Assembly: GCA_943788635.1 (NCBI GenBank)
Contig: CALSRA010000005.1
Span: forward strand, 24,520-88,519
DNA length: 64,000 nt
Direction of reading: 5' to 3'
From: an uncultured Alphaproteobacteria bacterium
GTDB lineage: Bacteria; Pseudomonadota; Alphaproteobacteria; UBA8366; GCA-2717185
Below, piece by piece: positions 18,455 through 27,453 of this stretch; position 1 is the stretch's first letter, and each line of letters opens with the position of its first letter. The translations under genes were made by a program, and so were the position numbers. The notes below the pieces were generated by a model. That model was given only the letters and a program-made list of their open reading frames with translations. It made no database searches and was not told the DNA's origin.

Positions 18455-18997
18455 TCAGTCCACATCCTCCGCGACACGGAAGCTGACAATCTTGTCGGGT
18501 TCGTCCACCGCACCGGTACGGGGATGGCCCTTCTTGATATTGTCGACCAGTTCCATGCCTTCGACGACACGGCCCCATACGGTGTACTGGCCGTCAAGCC
18601 AGGCCGAATCAGCAAGGACGATGAAGAACTGGCTGTCGGCGCTGTTCGGGTCCGATGAGCGTGCCATCGACAAGACGCCGCGCACATGCGGTTCAGCGCT
18701 GAATTCGGCCGCCATTTTCTGGCCGGAACCGCTGGTGCCTGTGCCGGTCGGATCACCGGTCTGCGCCATGAATCCGTCGATGACGCGGTGAAAGACGATG
18801 CCGTCATAAAATTCCTGACGTACCAATTCCTTGATGCGGGCAACATGGTTCGGCGCCAGGTCGGGCAGGGTTTCGATGACAACGCGGCCATCTTTCAGTT
18901 CGAGATAAAGCATGTTCTCCTTGTCCTGCGCCCCGGCGGCTCCCGCCAGCGACACAATTCCCAATACAGTAACAATTGATAATAACAGTCTTTTCAA
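18455..18997 (-). CDS. secreted cyclophilin-type peptidyl-prolyl isomerase
   Basis: About 180-residue exported cyclophilin that speeds cis-trans isomerisation of proline bonds in the periplasm. A signal peptide (LKRLLLSIVTVLGIVSLAGAA, cleavage near GAAGA) precedes the cyclophilin domain, which shows FHRVIDGFMAQTGDPTGTG, FSMARS-like GVLSMARSSDPNSADSQFF and the W in DGQYTVWGRVVEGMELV. I chose the TTG start at 18997 because AAGGAAAGGG sits about 10 bp upstream and the signal peptide begins there; a GTG at 19036 would add 13 poorly placed residues. It follows the aldolase/dehydrogenase gene closely. Confidence 0.88.
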   Translation of the reverse strand: MKRLLLSIVTVLGIVSLAGAAGAQDKENMLYLELKDGRVVIETLPDLAPNHVARIKELVRQEFYDGIVFHRVIDGFMAQTGDPTGTGTSGSGQKMAAEFSAEPHVRGVLSMARSSDPNSADSQFFIVLADSAWLDGQYTVWGRVVEGMELVDNIKKGHPRTGAVDEPDKIVSFRVAEDVD

Positions 18998-19039
18998 CTT
19001 ACAGCCCTTTCCTTCATTTGGCACGCCTTGCGGCACGTT

Positions 19040-21088
19040 TTAACGTAATGCTGCGGCAATATTTCCACCATCGACCGTGACAATGGCCGCTGTCGTCCGT
19101 TCCGCCTTGGCCAGAAAGACAAATGCGTCGGCAACATCCGCCGCGCGGACTTCCCGGTGCAACAGGTTGCCCCCCATGTAATCCACCTCGCTGAGGCCGC
19201 GTGCCGCCGACCGGGCGGCGATCATCGTATCGTCAAGCAGGCCACTGCGGATGCGGTCGGCATTAACGGCATTGGCGCGAATATCATCGGCGCCGTAATC
19301 GATGGCGTATTGCCGCATCAGCGACAGCGCCGCCGATTTCGGCAGGCCATAGGGACCGAAATCAGGCCCCGGATTGACGGCCTGCTTGGACGCATTGAAC
19401 AGCAACGCACCGCCGGTGCCTTGCGCTTTCATGACCCGCACTGCCGACCGGGCGATATTCTGGTGACCATAGAAATTCAGCTCGAAGGACTGACGCAGCA
19501 CATCGTCGTCGACCTCGCCGATTTTCCCAGACCAGGCAGCCCCCGCATTGGACACGACGATATCGACACCGCCATAGCGTTCGCAGACCGCATCGAACGC
19601 CGCGTCAACCGAAGCCGGGTCCGTCACATCGCAGGCAAGCGCCAGCCCGCCGATGCCATCCACCGCCTGCGTCGCCGCCGCGATATCAAGGTCCAGCGCG
19701 ACAACCGAGGCCCCCTCCCGCGCGAAAGCCTGAACGATGGCGGACCCGATGCCGCCGCCCGCGCCGGTCACCGCAACGACGCGCCGGGCCAGCGGCTTTT
19801 CGGCGCCCTTGCCCAGTTTTGCCTGTTCCAGGGACCAGTATTCGATATCGAACATGTCGTCTTCAGGGACGCATTCATACACGCCGATCGCTTCCGCATC
19901 GGTGATCGTCTGCACGGTGTTTTCCGCGATGTCGGCGGCGATGGATGCGGCTTTCGGGTCAGCACCGACCCCGAACAGGCCCAGCCCCGGCACCAGGATC
20001 ACGCGCGGAAACGGATCGAGCATGGTCTTTGGCGATTTCTGACGGGGGTTATGGCGCTCGAAATAGGCGCGGTAGTCGGCAATATAGGTCTCCAGCGCAA
20101 TCTCGGCGGATTCGCGGAATGCCGCCAGCCCGTCCTGCTCCGGCGCCGGCAGCAGCAGCGGGTAATTCTTCGTGCGGATATTGTGATCGGGCGTGACCAC
20201 GCCGGTCTGGCTGTAGCGGGCGACATCGGCGCCATTGACGTAGTTCAGGATTTCCGGCCCGGTGCGATGGTCAAGCACCATGCGGCGCCAGCCATCGGCG
20301 CCCAGGTCGTCCGCAACCAGCCCCCGCAGCACCGGCGCCACCTCGGACAGTTTAGCGATTTGTTCGGGCATTCGGGCGGCGACGAAAACCTGCTTGCGGC
20401 CCTTCTGCAGGCGGGTTTCAGCGAGCGTCACCGCATCAATCATCCGCTCATAGGCTTCCTGTGCCGTCTCGCCAAAAGTAAAAATCCCGTGCTTGTGCAG
20501 GATCAGTCCTTCGACATCCGGTGACGCCGCCTGGAATTCAGCCGCACTTTTCGCGAGGTCGAAACCCGGCATGATATAGGGCACATAACCCATGCGGTCG
20601 CCATATACCTGCAGGCAGATATCGTCGCCATCGGGCTGGTCGGTCAGGCTGAGCACGGCTGTGGAATGGGTATGGTCGATGAACTTATGCGGCAGGAAGG
20701 CGTGCAGCAATGTTTCCACCGACGGGTTCGGCGACGCGGAATCCAGCAAATTGCCGCGCTGGAAATTCACCATATCCTCGTCGGTCAATGCGTCCAGCGC
20801 CTGCAACCGGCGCAAGGGTTCAAGGCGCACCGCCGGCAGGCCCGCCGGTTCGATATCGCCCATATCCCAGCCGCTGCCCTTGACCCGCAACACCGGCACG
20901 TCATCGCCCAGCAGGTCCTGTGCGGTGGTCTTGACCGACGTATTGCCGCCGCCATGCAGCACCAGCCGCGGATCGCCACCCAGCAGGCGGGTGGTATAGA
21001 CCCGCAATGCCGTATCCCGGTTTTCACCCTGTTGGGCATAACGTTCGACGAAGCGTTCAGCTTCGCTATCGGACCACAGACTTTCCAT
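19040..21088 (-). CDS. bifunctional class II aldolase / short-chain dehydrogenase
   Basis: 682-residue fusion. Residues about 15-400 are a class II aldolase/adducin domain with GGGNTSVKT, the zinc ligands in HTHSTAVLSL and the HKHGIFTFGE segment. Residues about 430-682 are an NAD-binding SDR with TGAGGGIGSAI, VSNAGAAWSG and the catalytic YGLPK. The fusion matches RhaD/RhaE-type enzymes that cleave a 1-phosphoketose to dihydroxyacetone phosphate and an aldehyde, then oxidise or reduce the aldehyde. No rhamnose kinase or isomerase is nearby; the direct upstream neighbour, 10 bp away, is mtnA. That context points to 5-methylthioribulose- or 5-deoxyribulose-1-phosphate as substrate (inference). 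Start set at ATG 21088; an earlier start would overlap mtnA. Confidence 0.9.
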   Translation of the reverse strand: MESLWSDSEAERFVERYAQQGENRDTALRVYTTRLLGGDPRLVLHGGGNTSVKTTAQDLLGDDVPVLRVKGSGWDMGDIEPAGLPAVRLEPLRRLQALDALTDEDMVNFQRGNLLDSASPNPSVETLLHAFLPHKFIDHTHSTAVLSLTDQPDGDDICLQVYGDRMGYVPYIMPGFDLAKSAAEFQAASPDVEGLILHKHGIFTFGETAQEAYERMIDAVTLAETRLQKGRKQVFVAARMPEQIAKLSEVAPVLRGLVADDLGADGWRRMVLDHRTGPEILNYVNGADVARYSQTGVVTPDHNIRTKNYPLLLPAPEQDGLAAFRESAEIALETYIADYRAYFERHNPRQKSPKTMLDPFPRVILVPGLGLFGVGADPKAASIAADIAENTVQTITDAEAIGVYECVPEDDMFDIEYWSLEQAKLGKGAEKPLARRVVAVTGAGGGIGSAIVQAFAREGASVVALDLDIAAATQAVDGIGGLALACDVTDPASVDAAFDAVCERYGGVDIVVSNAGAAWSGKIGEVDDDVLRQSFELNFYGHQNIARSAVRVMKAQGTGGALLFNASKQAVNPGPDFGPYGLPKSAALSLMRQYAIDYGADDIRANAVNADRIRSGLLDDTMIAARSAARGLSEVDYMGGNLLHREVRAADVADAFVFLAKAERTTAAIVTVDGGNIAAALR

Positions 21089-21098
21089 CGTTTCGTTC

Positions 21099-22190
21099 TT
21101 ACTCCTGTTCGGGAAACAGTGCGCGCAGCCCTTCATGGCTGGCGTCGGCGATGCCGCGTTCGGTCACAAGCCCGCTGACAAGCCGCGCCGGGGTGACGTC
21201 AAAGGCATAATTGGCCACCGGGCTGCCATCCGGTGTGATCGTCACGGTTTCGATCCGCCCGTCCGCCGTTCGCCCGGTCATTTCCGACACCTCCGCACCG
21301 TCACGCTGTTCGATCGGAATTTGCGCGACACCGTCGTCGAGTGTCCAGTCAATCGTCGGTGAGGGCAGGCAGACATAGAACGGCACATCGTTGTCATGCG
21401 CCGCCAGCGCCTTCAGATAGGTCCCGATCTTGTTGCAGACATCGCCGGTCGCGGTGGTGCGGTCGGTACCGGTAAAGCACAGATCGACCATGCCGTGCTG
21501 CATCAGGTGCCCGCCGGTATTGTCGGCGATGACCGTGTGCGGCACGCCGTGATGCCCCAGCTCCCACGCGGTCAGGCTGGCGCCCTGGTTCCGTGGCCGG
21601 GTTTCATCTACCCAGACATGCACCGGAATACCGGCTTCATGCGCCAGGTAAATGGGCGCGGTCGCGGTGCCCCAGTCAACCGTGGCCAACCAGCCGGCGT
21701 TACAGTGGGTCAGGATGTTGACGGTGGCACCGTTGTTGCGATCCTGCGCCGCCCTGATCAGGTCCAGCCCATGACCACCGATGCCGCGATTTATCGCGAC
21801 GTCCTCATCACAGATTTCGGCCGCCCGCGCATAGGCCGCATCCGCCCGCGCATCCGGCGCCAGCGGCGCCAGCAGGCGCTGCATATCGTCCAGCGCCCAG
21901 CGCAGGTTGACCGCGGTTGGCCGCGTCGCCATCAACAGGTCATACGCGCCCTGCAATCCACCATCCGACGGGCCGGCCCGCATGGCCAACGCCATGCCGT
22001 ATCCGGCCGCTGCACCGATCAGCGGTGCGCCGCGGACCTGCATGCTGCGGATCGCATGCGCCGCCGCTTCGACCGTTTCCAGGCGCAGGATCACAAAGTC
22101 ATGCGGCAGGCGCGTCTGGTCGATAATTTCCACGTCCCGGCCATCCGGCGCGAGCCAGATCGTGCGGTGGGCCACCCCATCCACAAGCAT
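21099..22190 (-). CDS. mtnA: S-methyl-5-thioribose-1-phosphate isomerase
   Basis: 363-residue MtnA, an aldose-ketose isomerase turning 5-methylthioribose-1-phosphate into methylthioribulose-1-phosphate in methionine salvage. [13 protein letters not shown] is near 54, the catalytic cysteine lies in [10 protein letters not shown], and the catalytic aspartate in [19 protein letters not shown]. The family also accepts 5-deoxyribose-1-phosphate. The usual following genes mtnB, mtnC and mtnD are absent; instead an aldolase/dehydrogenase fusion follows after 10 bp, as in the DHAP-shunt type of salvage. No mtnK or mtnP is in the window. Confidence 0.92.
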   Translation of the reverse strand: MLVDGVAHRTIWLAPDGRDVEIIDQTRLPHDFVILRLETVEAAAHAIRSMQVRGAPLIGAAAGYGMALAMRAGPSDGGLQGAYDLLMATRPTAVNLRWALDDMQRLLAPLAPDARADAAYARAAEICDEDVAINRGIGGHGLDLIRAAQDRNNGATVNILTHCNAGWLATVDWGTATAPIYLAHEAGIPVHVWVDETRPRNQGASLTAWELGHHGVPHTVIADNTGGHLMQHGMVDLCFTGTDRTTATGDVCNKIGTYLKALAAHDNDVPFYVCLPSPTIDWTLDDGVAQIPIEQRDGAEVSEMTGRTADGRIETVTITPDGSPVANYAFDVTPARLVSGLVTERGIADASHEGLRALFPEQE

Positions 22191-22543
22191 CAGTAAACAA
22201 CTCCCATTGTTACGGTTTCGGTCATTCCGAATACGGTTTTGACCGGTTCCAAACAGAAAATAGTCGATTCAATCAGATTAATACGTTGATTCCATTCAAT
22301 ACACAGGGGAAATCGCCGCAAAATGTCTACATTTGTCTACATTTTCACACCCGGCCCGGCCCATGGCATCCCCCCAAACCAATATAGGATGTAAGTCCTT
22401 TTTGCGCCGATTCAAGAAAAAACCGAAACCTTCAACCATGAGACAGATCAACGATAATATCCGACAATCCGGCGTATTAACGACTCTCATACGCTTTTTT
22501 CAAGAAACACGATTGAACCGGAACGATATCAGCAGGGAATACC
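22191..22543. other. 353 bp intergenic region, divergent promoters presumed
   Basis: AT-rich gap between mtnA (minus) and the small coiled-coil gene (plus). It must hold the promoters of both. I see the tandem repeat at 22324-22344 and no open frame or RNA that I can support. Confidence 0.6.
22324..22344. repeat. 10 bp-period tandem repeat, possible operator for mtnA operon
   Basis: TGTCTACATT is repeated twice in tandem plus one extra T, with a 10 bp period, so both copies face the same side of the helix. Each copy contains TGTCTACA, a near-palindrome (TGT-N2-ACA) of the sort bound by GntR-type dimers. It lies 134 bp upstream of the mtnA start. Confidence 0.45.
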
Positions 22544-22840
22544 ATGCCAACCAAGGACAGCTATCAGCAACGGGTGAATGCCCGGATCGAGGCAATCCAT
22601 GAAGCCATGGAACACCACGAGCGCCACCTGGAATCCACCGAATCGACATCCGAGGATGAAAACGAAGCCGCCCTGCAACGGGTCAAGGCGAAGCGCAGCC
22701 GTCTCGACGAGCTCCTCAAAGAACTGGAGGAAGCGGGCGAGAATGCGTGGAAACATCTTTGCGAGCATATCGACGAAGCCGTCGACGAGATCAGCGAAGC
22801 CGCCGAGCATGCCCGCAAGCGGATGGAAGGCAAGAAATAG
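22544..22840 (+). CDS. 98-residue charged coiled-coil protein, unknown
   Basis: Unrecognised small protein. Nearly the whole length is a highly charged helix: heptad-like runs such as VKAKRSRLDELLKELEEAG suggest a coiled coil or amphipathic apolipoprotein-like helix. No signal peptide, membrane segment or cysteine pair; a single Cys lies near residue 73. ATG at 22544 is preceded by AGCAGGGAATACC, a good ribosome binding site, and codon use matches the neighbours, so it is probably real. It stands alone between two intergenic gaps. Confidence 0.65.
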   Translation: MPTKDSYQQRVNARIEAIHEAMEHHERHLESTESTSEDENEAALQRVKAKRSRLDELLKELEEAGENAWKHLCEHIDEAVDEISEAAEHARKRMEGKK

Positions 22841-22928
22841 CCGTCCGTCACGGTCAAACGACCAGACCATGACGGCACCGCCGCACTGACGCATACTGTC
22901 CCGCAGGACAACATCATGGGGGGCGGTA

Positions 22929-23549
22929 ATGGCTATCGATATGGAATCGCGTCTTGGCATGCGGATCGGCACCTTCGTACCGGCGGAAAGCGCGCTGGCG
23001 TTTCGTTATCCGGCCACGTCAGGCGGCGTCGATCCCACTGTGCAGGCCTATATCGGCGGGGTGACCGACCGGAACAGCCGCGCACCGTCTGACGATCATC
23101 CCAAACGCGGCGTCGTGCTGGTCGAGGCGCCCTATGCGGATTTCACCGTGCTTCCGGCAGACCTGTGGTCCGCCTGCCCCGCGCCGCCGGCGCATGAATG
23201 GGTCCTGGAACAGATCCGCCCGGGCGGAACGCCCTCGCCAGATGCGGCGGGCGGATTATGCATTTCGGCGATGGAAGTCGACCCTGCCATCGAGGAAGAA
23301 TTTAACGAGTGGTACAATGAAGAGCACATGCCGCTGATGGACGCGGTACCCGGCATGCTAGCGGCGCGCCGTTTCCGTGCGGTCAGCGGGCTGCCGCGCT
23401 ATGTCGCGGTGTACCATCTGGAAACGCCTGAGGTGTACAAGCAACCCAGCTGGTTTGAGGCCAACCAGACACCCTGGATCCGACGTATCCACCGCCACCG
23501 ACTGCGCACCTTGCACATGATTCTGGAACGGGTGTCGCTGCCGGAATAG
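22929..23549 (+). CDS. EthD-like / dimeric alpha-beta barrel protein, unknown
   Basis: 206-residue protein without signal peptide. The C-terminal half has EEEFNEWYNEEHMPLMDAVPG, a pattern of ferredoxin-like dimeric alpha-beta barrel proteins (EthD/DUF4286 type), followed by the matching strand RYVAVYHLETPEVY. The N-terminal half repeats the same length of about 95 residues with weak similarity and may be a degenerate second barrel. Substrate or reaction unknown. ATG at 22929 follows GGGGGGCGGTA. Confidence 0.7.
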   Translation: MAIDMESRLGMRIGTFVPAESALAFRYPATSGGVDPTVQAYIGGVTDRNSRAPSDDHPKRGVVLVEAPYADFTVLPADLWSACPAPPAHEWVLEQIRPGGTPSPDAAGGLCISAMEVDPAIEEEFNEWYNEEHMPLMDAVPGMLAARRFRAVSGLPRYVAVYHLETPEVYKQPSWFEANQTPWIRRIHRHRLRTLHMILERVSLPE

Positions 23550-23561
23550 AGCACATCCCGA

Positions 23562-23579
23562 GCAGACGGAATCGTCTGC
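23562..23579 (+). terminator. hairpin after the alpha-beta barrel gene
   Basis: GCAGACG (23562-23568) and CGTCTGC (23573-23579) form a perfect 7 bp stem with a 4 nt loop, 13 bp after the stop. There is no T tract directly behind, so it is a weak terminator at best. Confidence 0.35.
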
Positions 23580-23596
23580 GACGACGTATTTGCCGG

Positions 23597-23630
23597 AAAA
23601 AATAATAAGGGAGAGCGAATCCGCTCTCCC
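23597..23630 (-). terminator. rho-independent terminator of the enolase-superfamily gene
   Basis: A perfect 9 bp stem, GGGAGAGCG (23609-23617) with CGCTCTCCC (23622-23630) and a 4 nt loop, is followed on the minus strand by a T-rich run (23597-23608). It ends the minus-strand gene whose stop is at 23633. Confidence 0.85.
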
Positions 23631-23632
23631 GC

Positions 23633-24805
23633 CTACCAGACCGAGGACGGCCCCGGGATATATTTGAAGCGTTCCAGCGCGTCTTCGCGCAGGGTGAAGC
23701 CGAGGCCCGGTTTCTCCGGCGGTCGAACTTCGCCATCCGCGCCGATATCGAACGGTTCCTCGAACAGTTCATACATCATCGGCATATGCGCCTGACTGAC
23801 TTCCAGGATGCGGCAGTTCGGACAATGGCAGGCGAGATGGATGGAGGCCGCGAACAGCACCCCGTTGCTCCACGCATGCGGTGCCAGCCGCACCTGCCGG
23901 GCGGAAGTCAGGGCCGAAATGCGGCGGATTTCCGTAAAACCGCCGGCCCGGCCGATATCGGGCTGGGCAATATCCAGCGCCTGATGATCCAGCAGGTCGG
24001 CAAAGTCAAAGCGGGTAAATTCGCGTTCGCCGGTCGCGATGGGGATCGACGTCGCCTGCCGCACCAGCCGCAATCCCGCATGATCATCCGGTGAGATCGG
24101 TTCCTCGAACCAGGAAATATCGTATTCCTCAACCAGCTTCGCCAGCCGGATCGACGTGGAAACGTCCAGCGCGCCATGCGCATCGATGAACAGCTCCACA
24201 TCCGGGCCGATGCCGCGTCGCGCTGCCGCAATCCGCCGCACGGCTTTTTCAAATGAAAATCCGTCATGGCCAACGACGCGCATCTTTACCGCCGTAAAGC
24301 CCTTGGCGGCATAGCCGGCCATTTCCGCTTCGGCTTCGTCGCCAGGCGCCCAGCCGCCGGATGCATAGCTGCGCACCTGATCGCGCACCGCGCCAAGCGC
24401 CTTGTAGATCGGCACGCCCATCCCCTGCGCCTTCACGTCCCACACGGCCAGGTCTATGCCGGAAATCGCCTCCATCACGGTGCCGCGGCGGCGCGTCGGT
24501 TCCGGCTGGGCCCAGCCCTGCCGGATCGCCGGGATTGCCCGCGAGCCGTTATACATGACCTCGTAAATCCGTTCGGAGAACATCGGGTCCATGCCGATAA
24601 GCGCCGGGGCCAGTTCGAATTCGACGATGGCGCGGACCACTTCAGGATTGCCCAGCGCTGCCCCCATGCCCGTCAGCCCGTCATCGGTATCCACCATGAT
24701 CAGGGTCGAGTCGTTCTTCACCCGCGTGCCGAGATCGCTGCGCTGCCGTTTTTCGGGCGGCACTGCATGTGATAGCGGAATGCATCTTACCCCGGTAATT
24801 TTCAT
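23633..24805 (-). CDS. mandelate racemase/muconate lactonizing enzyme family protein
   Basis: 390-residue enolase-superfamily enzyme of the mandelate racemase/acid-sugar dehydratase branch. Visible sites: VKMRVVGHDG (base lysine region), metal ligands in FIDAHGALD, WFEEPISPDD and TGEREFTRFD, and the later DIAQPDIGRAGGFTEI segment. These enzymes abstract the proton alpha to a carboxylate, usually dehydrating an acid sugar. The exact sugar is unknown. I start at ATG 24805 (MKITGVRCIPL), the family N-terminus, preceded by GAGGGGGTGTTC. It is a single-gene unit with its own terminator. Confidence 0.87.
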   Translation of the reverse strand: MKITGVRCIPLSHAVPPEKRQRSDLGTRVKNDSTLIMVDTDDGLTGMGAALGNPEVVRAIVEFELAPALIGMDPMFSERIYEVMYNGSRAIPAIRQGWAQPEPTRRRGTVMEAISGIDLAVWDVKAQGMGVPIYKALGAVRDQVRSYASGGWAPGDEAEAEMAGYAAKGFTAVKMRVVGHDGFSFEKAVRRIAAARRGIGPDVELFIDAHGALDVSTSIRLAKLVEEYDISWFEEPISPDDHAGLRLVRQATSIPIATGEREFTRFDFADLLDHQALDIAQPDIGRAGGFTEIRRISALTSARQVRLAPHAWSNGVLFAASIHLACHCPNCRILEVSQAHMPMMYELFEEPFDIGADGEVRPPEKPGLGFTLREDALERFKYIPGPSSVW

Positions 24806-24917
24806 GAACACCCCCTCAGTCAAATTCGGGCAGGCATGCCCGCGTCATGCGGCATGATATCACCGGCGACAGGGCTGGCGACAGTCATGCGCAGCCATAT
24901 TGATTGAAGTTACAGGT

Positions 24918-27452
24918 TCAGGAAGTGAGCAGCCGCGCGACCTGTCCACGCCCTCGCGGCACTGCGCCGAGTCCTCCGGCGGCACCAGCAGCCAGGGCCG
25001 ACAGAACGCCAAGCAGAAGCGGCAGGACAATGGATACCGCCCCCGGCGACCAATCGACTCGAAGCGCCTGCTGCACGAGCCAGTACCCACCCGCTTGCCC
25101 CGCAATCCCGCCAAGCACCGCAGCCAGCGCACCGACGCAGGCGGCCTCGCCAAGTCTGGCCATCGCAACCTCCATTCGCGATGCGCCGATCAGGACGAAG
25201 GCCAGCGCCTCGCGGCGGCGCGCATCAACATCAGCCGCGACGACCGAGGCCAGCGACAGTGCGCCCGCAGCGAGTAACGTCGCCGCGACCGCGAGGGACG
25301 CCAGCACCGCGCCGTCTATCACCTCGATCACGCGGGTTACAATCTTGCGGATATCAATACTGGTGACGTTCGGTGCGGTCGCTGCCAGGTCGCGGATCAG
25401 GGCATCAACCGAATCGTCCGTATTGCCCTCAAGGCTCATCACCCAGCTGTGCGGCGCTTCGCGAAACGGCTGCGGCGAGGCCACAAGCAGGAATTCCGGC
25501 CGAAAGGTCCTGTGATACTCCTTGCGGATATTGGCCACTTCAGAAGTAAAGGTCCGGCCCAGCACGCTGTAGGTCAGACGATCGCCCGGCTTGAGATCGA
25601 ATGCCTCCTGCACGTCCTCCTCCGCGGAAACGACCGGCGGACCTGAATAGTCTTCCGGCCACCATTCGCCAGCCAGGAGCTCCGCCCCCGTCGGCGCGGC
25701 GGACCAGGCGAAACTGCGGTCCCCCTCGATGACCCAGGACTTGCCGGGCAGTCGCAACGCCTCCTCCGCGGGAACACCATTTACCTTGAGGATGGTTGCC
25801 CGCATGAAGGGCGAGGCCTGAAGGTCGCCAAGCCCAGGGTCGCCATCTATCCGGGCGCGGACCATTTCGACTTGGTGAGGCTGGATGTCGAGCAGCACCA
25901 GATCAGGGATACGTTCGGGCAGTTCCGCCCGCAGCGACACTTCCAGCGAGTTCTGAGCCGCTATAATCGCCGTCACGCCGGCAATGCCAATGCCAATCGC
26001 CACTGCCTTTGTCGCCACCGCGCCGGGAATCGCGAGGCCATGCATCGCGACCCGGCCGACAAAACCGCGCGGCTGGCGACACATCGCAAAACGCGCCAGC
26101 ACCCAGCCGCACAGGCCCAGCACTGCCGCCGCCAGGACAAGACCTGCGGCAGCAGCCGCAGCCAGTCCTGGTATCGGCAAGCTGAAAATCGCGAGGGCGA
26201 CAGCGCCAGCCATCGCAGCAGCGCCAAAGGCAAGATGGCGCGGATGTGAAGAGAGCGGCGCGTCGCCGCTGCGCATTGCAGCACCTGGAGAAAGATGCGC
26301 GGCACCGGAAAGGGCGGCACTCGAAGCACCGGCAAGACCGAGAACGAGGACCCCGGCGACCTGCAGCGCGGGTATCGCCAGCGTCTCCACATGCCACAGC
26401 AGTTGCAGCCGCGCACTGACAATATCCATCAACACGACGGTCGTCACAGTCGCAACTGCAAAGCCGAAGGCCATGCCGGCGGCGGCGGCAATCGCAATGA
26501 CCATGCCGTGCAGGGCAACCACAACAGCGGGCGTCGCCCCGGACAGCCGATGCAGCGCAATCGTCCGCGAGCGGCGGGAAACTCACACATTGGCCGCGGC
26601 CCACGCCCCGGCAAGGCCGACTGCCAACGCAACAATACCTGCGGCACCGAGGAATGTCGTCGTGTGGTCGACAGTTCGCCGCACCCGGTCACCCGCATCC
26701 TTGGAGGTCTCGAGCTCCCAGCCACCTTCCGGGGTCAGGTTGCGCAGATCCAAAAGCGCCGCCTGAATGTCGCTGCCGTCAGGAACCTTCAGCCGATAGC
26801 GGAAATCGACCAGCGACCCGAAGGCGAGCAACCCTGTCCCCGGCAAATCCTTCAGACCGACGATGATGCGGGGGCCAACCAGAAAGCGTCCGGCAGATAG
26901 CCGGTCGGGCTCCGTCTCGATCACGCCGCGGATGATGAATTCGGTCTGGCCGAGGCGAATCGGGTCGCCCACCGCGGCACCAAACCGGGCAAGGAGTTCG
27001 CGTTCGACAAGAGCCCCCGGACGCCTGTCGCTTGCGGCAGCCTGGAAGTCCGCCATGCTCCCCTCGGCGAGGACAAGTTTACCGTACAGGGGATAGGCGG
27101 CGTCGACGCCCTTCATTTCGACCGGCGCACGCACCCCTTTCGCAGTCGCTGATGTCCGCAATTCCGCCACCCGGGACAAGGTTCCGTTTTCTGCAATACG
27201 GGCGACAAGGGATTCGTCCAGCGGCGCATTGACAACAGAAACAGCAATGTCGCCGCCAAGTATTGCTGACCCGCTCCGCTCCAGCGATCGCGACAGCCCG
27301 TCGCCGAGCATCCACACCGCGCCGAGCATGGCCGTAGCGATTGCGACACAGGCAATGAACAGGCGCAACCCGTAGATCCCGGCGGCCAGTTCCGCACGCA
27401 GCAGGGTCAACAGGATACCAGGCGTCAGGTCACCATCACGCATGACTGCCAT
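24918..27452 (-). pseudogene. YbbP-like ABC permease (FtsX/MacB type), split by an in-frame TGA
   Basis: Large ABC permease of about 844 codons, read in one frame from ATG 27452 to the stop at 24918, but interrupted by TGA at 26583-26585. Before it, 289 residues give one membrane segment, a MacB-type periplasmic domain and a second membrane segment ending AWAAANV. After it the frame continues as VSRRSRTIALHRLSGAT, the expected cytoplasmic loop, then a further block of membrane segments, a second periplasmic domain and the C-terminal FtsX domain. So it is one gene with one nonsense codon. A GTG at 26522 could restart translation of the second half. The gene starts 1 bp after the ATP-binding gene. 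True mutation, base-call error or split protein cannot be separated here. Confidence 0.8.
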
Positions 27453-27453
27453 C

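Noticed and set aside
19157..20524. 455-codon plus-strand frame
   Set aside because: Mirror of the aldolase/dehydrogenase fusion, which has full catalytic motifs on the minus strand.
26583..26585. TGA as a selenocysteine codon
   Set aside because: No SECIS-like hairpin directly downstream, no redox motif around the site, and the family has no selenoprotein members that I know.
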